A DNA stretch of 64,000 bases from Shinisaurus crocodilurus (lineage: Eukaryota; Chordata; Lepidosauria; Squamata; Shinisauridae), in NCBI GenBank assembly GCA_021292165.1, contig CM037878.1, positions 5,086,804-5,150,803 of the forward strand. Reading direction: 5' to 3'. Below the pieces are notes generated by a model. The model saw only the letters and a list, made by a program, of their open reading frames with translations, ran no database searches and was not told the DNA's origin. Below, piece by piece: positions 11,723 to 22,131 of this stretch. Position 1 is the stretch's first letter, and each line of letters starts with the position of its first letter. Position numbers and translations under genes: made by a program.

Positions 11723-11785
11723 TTCTAAATGGAGATACCAAGGACTGAACCTCAGACTTTCTGTATTTATTTATTTATTATATTT

Positions 11786-12025
11786 ATTATATTTATTATA
11801 TTTATATCCCCACCTTTTTCCCTGCAAGGAACCCAAGGCGGCTTACATAATCCTCTTCCTCCTCTCCATTTTATCCTCACAACGACCCTGTGAGGTAGGT
11901 GAGGTTGAGAGTCCGTGACTGGCCCAAAGTCACCCAGCAGTGAGCTTCATGGCCGAGTGGGGACTAGAACCCGGATCTCCCGAGTCCCCAGTCCAACACT
12001 CTCACCACTACGCCACGCTGTATGC
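11786..12025 (-). mobile_element. MIR-type tRNA-derived SINE
   Basis: Reversed MIR-like order: CAAGGAACCCAAGGCGGCTT, CCTCACAACGACCCTGTGAG, AGCTTCATGGCCGAGTGGGG, ACTAGAACCCGGATCTCCCG, then CAACACTCTCACCACTACGCC at the tRNA head. Confidence 0.82.
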
Positions 12026-12044
12026 AAAGCCTGTGCTCTGCCAC

Positions 12045-12600
12045 TGAGCCACGGTCTCTGCCCCTTGCTTAAGTATACTGGAGAACTCTGGCAGGTTCCC
12101 TGGGAGCTTTTCAAAGGTTCCTCTGTTATGCACACGTCTTCCTACAGCGCATAATGAATATACGGAACTTGCTGTCACAAGAGATTGTGATGGCCACTAC
12201 TTTAGACAACTTTGAAAGGAGTCAGGTCTAGCAAAGTGTTCATCCATGATGAAAGATCAACAGAACCTCTGTGTTTAGAGGCAGCTATCTCTGCATATCA
12301 GTTGCAGGGAGGCAAAGAGCAGGGAAGGGCTGTTGCCTGCATGAGGGCGGCCACTTACGAATCACTGAGAAAGGGGTGGGCACGCATGCATTAGCTGACT
12401 TCAGTAATGCCTGGTAGTTGGGGTACACATCATTCAGCCATAGCTACTTCCCTGGAGGGTGTGGAAGGAGGAGGAGACCTGAGATGCCTTCACAGGGCCT
12501 GGAGGAAGGTGAACAGAGAGCTGAGACCGGCCATGGCAGATGAAATGGGTAGCTATTTGCCCCACCCAGAGATCAGTAATCCTTTATAGAGAAGTAGTGA
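12045..12600. other. Stretch without recognised gene
   Basis: Chance ORFs only, no recognised repeat. Confidence 0.4.
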
Positions 12601-12601
12601 A

Positions 12602-12768
12602 CATGTGACCCTCCAGATGTTGTTGGACTGCATTTTCCATCATCTCTGATCGCTGGCCATGCTGGCTGGGGCCTGTTGAGAACTACAACATCTAGAGCAG
12701 TGTTCTCCAACCTTGGGTCCCCAGATGTTTTTGGCCTGCAACTCTCAATGAGTTGTAGCTCAGCATAC
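12602..12768. mobile_element. Two adjoining palindromic MITE fragments
   Basis: 12602-12695 is a diverged CCTCCAGATGTTGTTGGACT-type palindrome. From 12698 CAGTGTTCTCCAACCTTGGG opens a second element that is truncated after ATGAGTTGTAG. Confidence 0.65.
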
Positions 12769-12789
12769 AGTCAATGGCCAGAGAGATCA

Positions 12790-15475
12790 GAGATGAGTCA
12801 AAGGCATATATATTAGCAAACGAGAGGTAAGAAGGCTAGAGTGTCGACGGCATAAGTTCTGCTCCGAAGATGGGTTAGAGCTGCATCCTCAGCCTACCAG
12901 GTGGCAGTAAAGGCAGCAAAAAAGAATTTCTATGCTGCCTCCATTGCGTCTGCAGAGTGCTGCCCCAGGAGGCTGTTCCAAGTGGTCCGGAGTCTGGTCG
13001 GTCCAGTCGCTCCGGACCTGATGGAACAATCTAAAGCCTGCTGTGAGGCTTTAGCAAAGCACTTCACAGATAAAATTGATCGGATTAGGAGCAGGGATGT
13101 TGAAGAGTCCTTGGTCTCGAGTCACGAGTCGAGTCACGAGTCTTTGAACCCGAGTCTCGAGTCCGAGTCCTTGGTCCAAAATGGTGACTCATGAGTCACG
13201 AGTCACTCCCAAAGCTAACTCCACGAGTCCCTATTAAAATCAATGGGGGTTTTCCCCAACAAAATAAGGCTACTTCAGATGTGTGGCTTAAATAAATTCT
13301 AGGCACAAGTGTACCTTTTTATTTCAAAACTCTGCAACTGATTTTGACAAGAACGGACTAGGCAGCCAAACCCAAAATAACCAGGCAGGCAGAGGAGGCA
13401 GGGAACCCCAAACTGGCACGCAGAGGCAGCCAAACCCAAAATGTCTGAAAGGTTGCATTTTAGGAAAATGATTTTAAAAAATAAAATCTTCACCGGCGAT
13501 TGCACTTCTCTCCACTCCTTCTGGTACAGCCCAGGGATCTTGAAGAGTCCTTGGTCTCGAGTCCCGAGTCAAGTCTCGAGTCCCATTAAAAATATTGGGA
13601 CTCGAGTGGGACTCGAGTCAGAGGGGGGACTCAGTCCGACTCATGAGTCGAGTCTTGAAGTCCGAGTCCCCATCCCTGATTAGGAGTGGGATTTCGTGCG
13701 TTGTAGACACAGGGAGTGAGCGGGAGGAGGCCAATGGCAGATAGGTTTTGTGGGATCGGTTCCAGCTTCTTCCTTCTGATGAAGTGGACAAGAAGGTGCT
13801 CTCATCTGTGAGGCCGACCACCTGCTTGCTTGATCCTTGCCCTTCCTGGCTCATAACGAGCTGCAGGGAGAGACCGGGTGAGGGGATCAGGGCAGTGGTG
13901 AATGCCTCCCTCGAGGAGGCAGTGATGCCATCAGCCCTCAAGGAGGCAGTAATAAGACCGCTTCTAAAGAAGCCCTCCTTGGATCCCCAGGATCTAAACA
14001 ACTTTTGCCCAGTTTCCAATTTACCATTTCTGGGCAAGGTGATCGAGCGGGTGGGTGGGTGCTCAGTTGAAGGCACACTGTCTTGGATGAAGCCAATTAT
14101 TTCCATGCCAGTCGGGCTTCAGGTCTGGACATGGGACAGAGACGGCCTTGGTCGCCTTGGTGGATGATATGAGGAGGGCTTTGGATAGGGGCGAATGCTC
14201 CTTTCTAGTCCTCCTCGATCTCTCAGCGGCTTTTGATACCGTTTACCACGGTATCCTCCTGGACTGCCTGGAGGGGTTGGGCGTGGGAGGCACTGTATTG
14301 CAGTGGTTCTGGTCCTTCCTCTCTGGAAGGTACCAGAGGGTGGTTCTTGGGGAGGAGGCCTCGGACCCTTGGCTGCTCACTTGTGGGGTGCCACAGGGTT
14401 CCATCCTCTCCCCGATGTTATTCAACATCTACCTAAAGCCACTGGGAGCTATCATCAGGAGGTTTGGGGTGCGGTGTCATCAGTATGCGGATGACACGCA
14501 GATCTACCTCTCTTTCAAGTCCTCACCGAGGTTGGCCGTTGAGACCCTGTCCAAGTGCCTGGAGGCAGTGGGTGGCTGGATGGGAAGGAACATGCTGAAA
14601 CTGACAGTACCCCGACATGACCGAGGTACTTCTGGTGGGGGACAAGGGGAGGTTAGGGGATGTTGACCTGGTGCTGAATGGGGTACATTTGCCCCTGAAG
14701 GACCAGGTTCACAGCTTGGGGGTCATTTTTGACTCCCAGCTGTCCATGGAGGCTCAGGTGTCAGCTGTGAGCCGGGCGACGCTGTATCAACTCTATCTGA
14801 TACGGCAGCTGCGCCCCTACCTTCCTAATCATCTGCTCCCATCAGTGGTTCATGCCTTGGTCTCCTCTCACCTAGACTACTGTAATACGCTCTACGTGGG
14901 GTTATCCTGGAAGACGGTTCGGAAGCTACAGCTGGTCCAGAACGCAGCGGCTTACCTGGTTAAAGGCAGCCGCCAGCGTGATCACATCACACCAGTGCTG
15001 AAGGAGTTGCACTGGCTACCAGTTGCTTGCCGAGCTGAATCAAGGTGTTGGTTTTGACCTTTAAAACTCTATACGGCTCCGGTCCAGTCTATCTCAAGGA
15101 GCGTCTCCAGCAACACCAAGTAGGCCGCTCAACAAGATCTGCCACAGACGGCCTTCTCCTTGTCCCTTCAGCCAGAGCAGCTAGACTGGTGGGGACGAGG
15201 AAGAGGGCCTTTTCTGTGGCGGCCCCCATACTGTGGAACTCTCTCCCTAGTGACCTCCGCCATGCCCCCTCTCTGCTGAGCTTCCGCCGCTCACTTAAAA
15301 CATGGCTGTTCAGGCGGGAATATGGGGTGGGCTAAGATTTTAAAATTTTATACTGTTTTAAATGTATTTTATGCTGTCTTTTATTATGTTGTACATTGCC
15401 CAGAGTGGTCGGTTTGCCGGCCAGATGGGCGATCCATAAATGCGACAAACAAACAAACAAATAAATAAATAAATA
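12790..15475 (+). pseudogene. L2-clade LINE ORF2, long 5'-truncated copy
   Basis: Reverse-transcriptase coding sequence runs in several overlapping frames (12901-13091, then 13748-14167, 14148-14666, 14617-15057 and 15045-15335), so small indels have broken one original ORF. Recognisable pieces are LLDLSAAFDTV, GVPQGSILSPMLFNIYL, HQYADDTQIYLSF (the YADD active site), LDYCNTLYVGLSW, HWLPVACRAE and the C-terminal WNSLPSDLRHAPS...TWLFRREYG. The endonuclease part is missing at the 5' end. The 3' UTR ends in CCAGATGGGCGAT followed by AAAC/AAAT repeats. The hAT-type element at 13092-13678 splits it. The same family recurs at 5305, 22527 and 40800. Confidence 0.88.
13092..13678. mobile_element. hAT-type MITE made of GAGTC arrays
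   Basis: The 587-bp insertion has ends CAGGGATG and CATCCCTG and an exact 8-bp duplication ATTAGGAG (13084-13091 and 13679-13686). Both arms are packed with direct and inverted GAGTC/GACTC pentamers, including many CTCGAG palindromes. A second left end (CAGGGATCTTGAAGAGTCC) begins at 13532, so the insertion looks like a composite with two left ends and one right end. It interrupts the L2 reverse-transcriptase gene and therefore postdates it. No protein is encoded. Confidence 0.85.
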
Positions 15476-15624
15476 CATATTTTCCAGTATCTTTTCATAT
15501 TTTCATACGACTAAACTTGTGTACCATTCCAGAAAATTAAAAACATGGTCTGCAAGTCCATGGAATCTGTGTGAAGAAGAAGCCAGTCCGCTGCAGGATC
15601 GGTGGGTCGGATTCATAGCGATCC

Positions 15625-16035
15625 GAAATCATAGAATAGAATCATAGAAAAGTAGAGTTGGAAGGGGCCTACAAGGCCATCGAGTCCAACCCCCTGCTCA
15701 ATGCAGGAATCCAGGTCAAAGCATCTCTGACAGATGTCTGTCCAGCCGCACCTTGAATGCCTCCAGACTGGGAGAGCCCACCACCTCCCTAGGTAGTTGA
15801 TTCCATTGTCTTATTGCTCTGACCGTCAGGAAATTTTTCCTGATGTTTAGGTGGAATCTAGGTTCCTGTAACTTGAGCCCATTATTCCGTGTCCTGCAAA
15901 CTGGGATGAACGAGAAGAGATCTTTGCCCTCCTCTGTGTGACATCCCTTCAAATACTGGAAGAGTGCGATCATATCTCCCCTCAGTCTCCTCTTCTGAAG
16001 GCTAAATCGTTTGGATTCGTTCTGGATTACTCTGA
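15625..16035 (-). mobile_element. CR1 LINE 3' end
   Basis: The minus-strand frame includes SLQKRRLRGDMIALFQYLKG, RFHLNIRKNFLTVRAIRQWN and LPREVVGSPSLEAFKVRLD, the CR1 C-terminus. It is followed by the GTTGGACTCGATGGCCTTG-type 3' end and TCTATGATTC repeats. It is 5'-truncated near 16035, with several fixed changes. Confidence 0.88.
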
Positions 16036-16039
16036 CATC

Positions 16040-17074
16040 CCTACCAGGGAGCACCGTTGTCTGGTCCTGAGCGAGAGGCAGGTGAGCAAGCACCCTGCTG
16101 GGGTGTGGGCCCTCCCTGCCTGCCTGCCTTTCAGTACTATGGGACTTGGAGGCAGGGGAAGCAACCCCTTTGGGGTGCACTGGCTCAAACATTCAGAGTC
16201 TTGGGGCCTGGGAGGTTTGTGATTCAGGAGGGCCTCCCTCAGAACCTCAAAGTTGTGGCTGGGGGGGGAGAGGGGCAGAGAAAGGCAGCACAGTCCACCA
16301 GCCCACCACGTGAGCAGACTATGCACCCTGGAACATGTCCCAGAATCCTCTGCAATTTAAGCTAGGCGGCTTTAAGTCCACAGGCTAAAAGTTTCCCCCC
16401 CCCTTTTCAATCATATTCACCAGAGCTCCTGAGAGTAGCATATTTTATTGCAGCAGGGCAATAAGATCCACTTTCCCCTGCATGATGAACTTCGCTTAAA
16501 TTGAAATGGAAGACGCAGAGAGAAATTCGTAATCCCCGACAATGCACGGATTTTGATTTGCCTTATCTGGACAAAGAGGAGGCAGTGGAACAAAAGCACA
16601 AGAGGAAGAAGAGATTAGAGCTCTCACGCTGTGTAACTTTTCTCCCCACACGACGATGGTCTGTACTTTATCTGTCCTATCTTTCCAAGATGCTGGAGGT
16701 GGTGATTCTCCAGACTGGAAAACAAAACAAAGCAGCACCGTGAGTTTGACGGCTGGAAATCAGCTGAATGCATGGATGAAGGACAAACAAGATGTAATGG
16801 CAAGCAAGCACGTGATTCCTGAGGTCGATCCTGAGGCTCAGGAGGTGAAATCTCTAGGAATGAAAGGGCAGTGCCTGGCAGACAGGGGTGGTGGTGGAGC
16901 CTAGTGAGATGCTGGCACATGGCGGGTCAGGGTTGTACCTGTTGCCTCGGAGGAGGGGCCCGGTGGATGTGGGATGGAGCAAATAGGAAACGATGCCAAG
17001 CAGAAAATAGCCCGCGCACTTGCTTCTAGCTGCTCACTGAGATTTATTCCTTCCCCTGCAGAACCTGACAAGAA
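16040..17074. other. Stretch without recognised gene
   Basis: Overlapping ORFs of about 100 codons on both strands have no family signature. Likely intergenic. Confidence 0.4.
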
Positions 17075-17270
17075 AGGGGCCATTTGCTCAGTGCTTGAGC
17101 ACCGGCTTTGCGCGTGCAGAAGGTCCCAGTTTCGATCCTCTGGACGGGCTGGAAAAAAGTCTCCTGCCTGAGACCCTGCACAGCCTCTGCTGCCAGTCAT
17201 TGACAACAAGACTGGGTTCATTGGACCAAGGGTCTGACTCAGTATAAGGCAACTTCCGATGTTCCTATGA
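17075..17270 (+). mobile_element. tRNA-derived squamate SINE
   Basis: GCTCAGTGCTTGAGCACCGG, GTCCCAGTTTCGATCCTCTG, GGTCTGACTCAGTATAAGGC and CTTCCGATGTTCCTATGA follow the same order as 57426-57622. Confidence 0.8.
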
Positions 17271-17709
17271 AAGCTGAAACCCTGATTTTTTTCAGGTCAT
17301 ACTCTGCGCCGAGGAAACCCTAAATCGACTGCTGCTGAACAGGGATGGCCCTAGACCAGAGGGGGTCAATATGGGGACCACAGGCTGCATGAACCTCCGC
17401 AACCTTTTTGTGCCCCCTGACCCCCCCAAGTCACCATCACTGAATTGCTGCCAAATTTTGGCGGCGTGGCAGCAGCATAAAAGCTGCATTTTCATTTTAA
17501 AATATTTTCATGCGAGGAGCATGAACCTTGTTTTAATGCAAAATTTCCTTTTCCGGGGCTTCTGGAAGTGCAATTTTGCATTAAAATATAGTGTAGACTT
17601 CGAAAACAAAGTGTGAGCATGCGCCCGCCAAACATGGCCCCAGGCAAGGCACTCTGAAGTTCATTTCACCTTTGAAGCGCATTTCATGGCTTTGATGTAC
17701 AATTTGCAG
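17271..17709. other. Stretch without recognised gene
   Basis: No coding or repeat signature beyond T/A-rich runs. Confidence 0.4.
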
Positions 17710-18175
17710 GGATGGTTTATCTCAGTCACATAAGACTCTCCTGGGAGGAAAGGAAAGGTGACAATGTTTGGGGCTTTTTAGCTTAGAAAAAAGGCAAAGA
17801 AGTTGGGGCCCTGGCGATGAGAGAGGTGTACAAAATGATGCATGGTGTGGAGAAAGTGAACAGAGATACAGTAATACCTTGGATTGCAAGTAACTTGGTC
17901 TGAGAGCGTTTTGCAAGACAAGCAAAAAAAAATTAAAAAATTTGACTTGATAAACGAGCAAGGTCTTGCAAGACAAGTAGTAGGGATATAACCGCTTGCC
18001 TCGAGCGGGCGTAGTGGGCCGAAATCGGCCCCGCTCACACCCACCAGAAACTCGCTTTGATATAAGAGTGTTTTGAATTACAAGCACGTTTCCGGAACGA
18101 ATTATGCTCTCAATCCAAGGTTTTTCTTCTTCTCTCATCATCTTAGAACCTGGGGTCATCCTATGAAGCTGAATG
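17710..18175 (+). mobile_element. CR1 LINE fragment split by a Tigger element
   Basis: The sequence before 17867 (GAGGTGTACAAAATGATGCAT, GTGTGGAGAAAGTGAACAGA) and after 18121 (TCTCATCATCTTAGAACCTGG, GGTCATCCTATGAAGCTGA) forms the CR1 C-terminal coding region. It corresponds to the minus-strand copy at 58880-59425. The Tigger element sits at a TA between the two parts. Confidence 0.7.
17869..18120. mobile_element. Tigger-like mariner MITE, right end eroded
   Basis: The left end CAGTAATACCTTGGATTGC follows a TA at 17867-17868. The interior is shared with copies at 39428, 54857 and 22132 (TTTGCAAGACAAGCAA, CGTTTCCGGAACGAATTATG). The final bases of the right inverted repeat are missing. It is inserted in a CR1 fragment. 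Confidence 0.8.
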
Positions 18176-18179
18176 ATGA

Positions 18180-18298
18180 GTCAGGCCTGGTTATTACTTG
18201 GATGGGAGGCCCCTCCTCTAGTTTCCTGCGTTAAGCAGGGGGTTGGGCTCGATGGCCTTGTAAGCCCCCTTCCAACTCTATGATCCTATGATCCTACA
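18180..18298 (+). mobile_element. 5S rRNA-CR1 chimeric SINE, 5'-truncated
   Basis: TCAGGCCTGGTTATTACTTGG is followed by GATGGGAGG, CTCCTCTAGTTTCCTGC, then a CR1 3' end (GGCTCGATGGCCTTGTAAG, TTCCAACTCTATGATCCTA). It has the same 5S-to-CR1 junction as 1797-1985. The 5S head is cut at its 5' side, where it joins a CR1 coding fragment directly. Confidence 0.65.
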
Positions 18299-18299
18299 A

Positions 18300-19220
18300 T
18301 GGTTTGTTCTAGGGTGTGTTTGTTGTACCACGATGGATTTGTCGTGTTGTCCGAACTTCACGGATCTCCTCTCAAGCACCCAATTTGTGACAAACGATTC
18401 CAATCAAAAAAGCAGTCAGCCACCCTCAGCACCTGATCAACCCCAGCAGACAGACACATGTTCTCAACATTGGGTGAATGCATGCTAACGTAGCCCGTCT
18501 ATCACCACTCCCACAGTACTAACTTTGGATCCTTTCCTGATAATATCAATTTTTTAAAACAACCCATCAGATATAGAAATGCAGATGATTTTACCCAAGG
18601 ATCATTTTGCGTTTGGTAGAGGAGAGGGATGAGAGACGGAGAAAAGAGGTTTTAATTTTCTTGCCATAGTCTGTTGCAAGCTATAGAAAAGAGTTGCGAA
18701 TAAGGCTGTTGAATGCTTTGGATATATAATCATCAAAGAAATTGCTGATTTCAGTAAGGGGGGGGGAATTAAATGTGTTGGTGGGTGTGTGTTTTGCCTT
18801 GCGCTTGAAAAAGATTTGCTCTTTCTTCCTATGAGATGAGAGGCCCAAGTGGAGTGCTATGTAGGACTGAATGCTTCGAGCTGTTGTCTCTGCTATGTCT
18901 TCCTTTGGGGCTTTTATGAAAGGAGGCGTCCTCATCTAAGAGGGCTGATGCGGGAGGGTTTGTGCGAGAAAACTAAGACGACTAATATTTCCTCTCAGAG
19001 TAAGTTGCCAGAGGTCTTGAGCAAGAGACTCTCTGGGAGTAAATCCCATTGAAAGCAGTACAATTTACCTCTGAATAAACATGGTTAGGATTACACAGTA
19101 AATCTGATATAATCCTGAACATGTTTCCCATCGACAGATCTCTCCGACTCCATGCCTCCAGTTGTTTCCCTACCACACATAATTTCCTGTACTGTCTCAG
19201 CTACCTTTTCCCACCTCACA
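18300..19220. other. Stretch without recognised gene
   Basis: A fragment at 19030-19100 resembles the palindromic repeat at 57012. Otherwise nothing was recognised. Confidence 0.4.
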
Positions 19221-19231
19221 TGTCTCTATAG

Positions 19232-19367
19232 CAGGGTTCTCCAACCTTGAGTCCCCAGATGTTGCTGGCCTACAGCTCCCAGCGTACCCAGCCAGCATGG
19301 CTAATGGCAAGGGATTCTGGGAGCTGTAGTCCAGCAACATCTGGGGACCCAAGGTTGGAGAACTCTG
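19232..19367. mobile_element. Palindromic hAT MITE with 8-bp duplication
   Basis: The element starts CAGGGTTCTCCAACC, ends GGTTGGAGAACTCTG and is flanked exactly by CTCTATAG (19224-19231 and 19368-19375). The interior is GCCTACAGCTCCCAGC and its inverted copy. Confidence 0.9.
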
Positions 19368-19375
19368 CTCTATAG

Positions 19376-19649
19376 CCATGTCCACGGCTGCCCCCAAGAC
19401 GTTTTGCTGCCTGAGGCAGAGCAGGAAATTGTGTGTTTTGCCCCCCACGCCTCCAGCCAAGGTGCAGAGTAGTACTCAAAGCCAGGCAAGTTGTTTTGGC
19501 CCCTGAGGCAGAAAATACTACGAGCACCTCTCCCCTTCCCTGGCAGTGAAAATACAATAATAATTAATAAATTAAATAATGAATAATCTGCTGCTTTTTC
19601 ATGACATCCCAAATCAGCTGTCTGAGGCAGCTGCCTCAGGCTCTAAAGA

Positions 19650-19680
<31 letters not shown>

Positions 19681-20864
19681 CACGTGCACACGCGCACTCT
19701 TAAAGGACCCTGTCTCCTAAGGACACCCTTATTTGTAAAAAGGGATGTAAGGACAGGGGAGAGGAGGGCATTTGATTTCAGGAAAAAAAAAACCCTCAGG
19801 CAGAAAGATTCAAGGGAGGCAGCAGGAGGGGAAGCACATGTGGGCAAAAAGCCCACTAGTCCAGGTGGATCAGATGCAACAGAGATCATCAGGGCTCCCG
19901 TCCCTTTATTTCAGCAAGTGCCATTTTTCTCCAGTTACGTGAAAAGCGACATCTTTCAAAACAACCTTCTACACAGTGGGCTCCTGTCCATGAAAGCTTA
20001 TTATGCCACAGTGAATCTGTGAGTTTTAAGGTGCCACGAGGAATTGTGACTTTTGAACACAAAATAAATAAAATAAAAAATATCTATTCACCTTTCTGGA
20101 ACCTAGTGCAAACCCCTGATGCCAAGGAGGACCATGCATCCACCAGAATCTGGCCACATGGATCATGCAAAAAGCAGGTGCACAAATTATTGCAGAGCCA
20201 AGGAGCTCCAGACACACCCAAACAAGCCAGGGCAAGCTGTACACTCATGCATTACCTTGCCCCAAATTCAGACACTGCTGCTCACTCAGAGCCTTTTTGC
20301 AAGCAAACCCACTTCTATTTCCCCCCAAGGTAAGGGGCCTGGGCCAGCTTGGAGAAAGCAACAGTTGCAGAATGCCTCTGGGACTCCATTTGATATGTGT
20401 GCAGCCAGTGCACCTGCTCTTGTCAGGGCCTTGCTGCCTACAATGGCCCAGGGCGCCAGTGCAATTGCCCAGTAGCAACTGGCCGGGCAGGTCTCTGCAG
20501 AGTCAGGCACACTCTGAGAAAGGCAGATGACAGAGGTGCTGTAGGCGATTTTGGACTCTGGACTTAATGAAAATAATGAGCAGACCATGGAAAGGTGGCC
20601 GTCTCCCCTCTAGCTTAAAAAGTTGGTGTCTTCATGCTACTCTCCCTATTAGTCTGCCGGCCATGGGGGTGAGTCCCAAGGTCTCCTAGCAACTGCATGG
20701 CTACTGAGTTCAGAGGGAAGAAGCAGGCTTGTATCAAGGCAGATGATGGCAACTGAGGCAGCTCTAAAGATCTGGGCACAGCTCAGAAGATCCTGGGGCC
20801 ATGCCCAGGCGGGCCCTTTATAACAGTGCCCATGACCATGTGTGATGGGCATTAGCTTTGCATT
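19376..20864. other. Stretch with minor repeat fragments
   Basis: 19385-19640 has inverted GCTGCCTGAGGCAG-type words suggestive of an old MITE. 19975-20065 (CATGAAAGCTTATTATGCCAC) looks like a dispersed repeat fragment. No gene was seen. Confidence 0.35.
19649..19690. repeat. GT/GC microsatellite
   Basis: About 12 GT units followed by GCGC and ACGTGCAC. Confidence 0.9.
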
Positions 20865-20872
20865 CTTTAGAT

Positions 20873-21093
20873 CAGGGGTCCAGGGGGGAATTCCCCCCAG
20901 GGGGGGATTTTAGGGTTTCAGGGGGGGCAATTGGGACCACAGACTCAAACTGTTGGAATACTGATCTTTCTACAAATTATAATTCTACAGATTGTATGGC
21001 ACAGATTAAGTCAGACAATCTTGGAAAGGGGGGAATGACATTCTGACATATGGTGAAGAGGGTGCACGGGGCAAAAAAGGTTGAGAACCATTG
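20873..21093. mobile_element. hAT-type MITE with 8-bp duplication
   Basis: The 221-bp element starts CAGGGGTCC, ends GAGAACCATTG and is flanked exactly by CTTTAGAT (20865-20872 and 21094-21101). Its ends resemble the CAGTGGTTCTCAACC termini of Charlie-like hAT elements. Confidence 0.82.
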
Positions 21094-21107
21094 CTTTAGA
21101 TATTATC

Positions 21108-21269
21108 CAGGGCTGGTGCAAGGCAGTTTGGTGCAGTTTCGTGCCCTAGGCAAGATCAGATATTTAGCGCCCCCCTCCCACTTGAGCCCTCCCTCCCTAT
21201 TTCTGGTGCCTCCTTTAGCCCTGCGCCCTAGGCAGCTGCTTAGTTGGCCTAATGGTAGCACTGGCCCTG
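21108..21269. mobile_element. hAT-type MITE, CAGGGCTGG family
   Basis: The 162-bp element starts CAGGGCTGGTGCAAGGCAG, ends AGCACTGGCCCTG and is flanked exactly by ATATTATC (21100-21107 and 21270-21277). It is the same family as 45337-45501. Confidence 0.9.
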
Positions 21270-21309
21270 ATATTATCCAGATCTTTTTGCCAATTAGTTC
21301 TTGATATCA

Positions 21310-21408
21310 AGAATTTAGAATTTCCTCCTTTTAAAATTTCCTTTTTGTAAATTTTTATCCTGGAAGACAATCTTACTCGGTCACGAGTGATTCGCATGAT
21401 GATGATAC

Positions 21409-21440
<32 letters not shown>
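21310..21440 (+). mobile_element. 3' end of the zinc-finger LINE family with GAT tail
   Basis: The sequence AATTTCCTCCTTTTAAAATT, TTTTTGTAAATTTTTATCC and GGAAGACAATCTTACTCGG matches the 3' UTR at 54010-54110. Here the tail is a GAT microsatellite, while the other copy ends in GACT repeats. Confidence 0.72.
21396..21440. repeat. GAT trinucleotide microsatellite
   Basis: The GAT repeats form the tail of the LINE 3' end at 21310. Confidence 0.9.
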
Positions 21441-21811
21441 ATCGATTACTCAGAATTCATTGTGGACCTGCTTGTGCCTTGTGTGTGTTCTCTTTAATAC
21501 AGTCTCTATTCTTACTTATTTATCATTAAACACTTTCAAGAGTTCTTTACTTGGCATTTTATAGAAAGGCATCTTATATTTTATTTGGAGAGAGGTGAAT
21601 TAGCAATTACTCAGTAGCATTCCCAGCAATTCCATCCATGCAGCTAAAATCAGCCATTTCCTAGAGATATGCCGCAGTGCAGTTAATATTTTAAGTCCTT
21701 TGTTGATTTTAGCAATTATTTTTGGTATAGATTGTTGTGGAAAAATGATTCTCTCCGTTGTGTTTGGAGAGGTTCTTAGAGAGGAAAGTTTATTAGAGGA
21801 AAGTTTATTAG

Positions 21812-22052
21812 AGAGCCAGTGTGGCATAGTGGTGAGAGTGTTAGACTGGGACTCAGGAGATCCAGGTTCTAGTCCCCGCTCAGCCATGAAACTCACTGGG
21901 TGACTTTGGGCCAGTCACTGACTCTCAGCCTAACCTACCTCACAGGGTTGTTGTGAGGATAAAATGGAGAGGAGGAGGATTATTATGTAAGCTGCCTTGG
22001 GTTCCTTGCAGGAAAAAAGGCGGGGTATAAATATAATACATAAATAAATAAA
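21812..22052 (+). mobile_element. MIR-type tRNA-derived SINE
   Basis: GAGCCAGTGTGGCATAGTGG begins the tRNA-like head, and GGTTCTAGTCCCC is the B-box-like part. It is followed by the MIR-like core (TAACCTACCTCACAGGGTTG, TTGTGAGGATAAAATGGAG) and a 3' end with GGCGGGGTATAAAT. Other copies are at 11786, 36790, 40308 and 55300. It interrupts the LTR-like repeat. Confidence 0.8.
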
Positions 22053-22131
22053 ATAAATTAGTGAAGTCATGGATGGCATCTGAGCACAGTCAGGAATGCC
22101 AACAAGAATGAAAGAAAGACATTTCCATTTA

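Noticed and set aside
13618..14106. 162-codon minus-strand ORF
   Set aside because: It is antisense to the L2 reverse-transcriptase coding region and starts inside a MITE.
20957..20975. TGTTGGAATACTG as a second start of the 4139 LTR family
   Set aside because: The similarity ends after about 14 bases and it lies inside a defined MITE.
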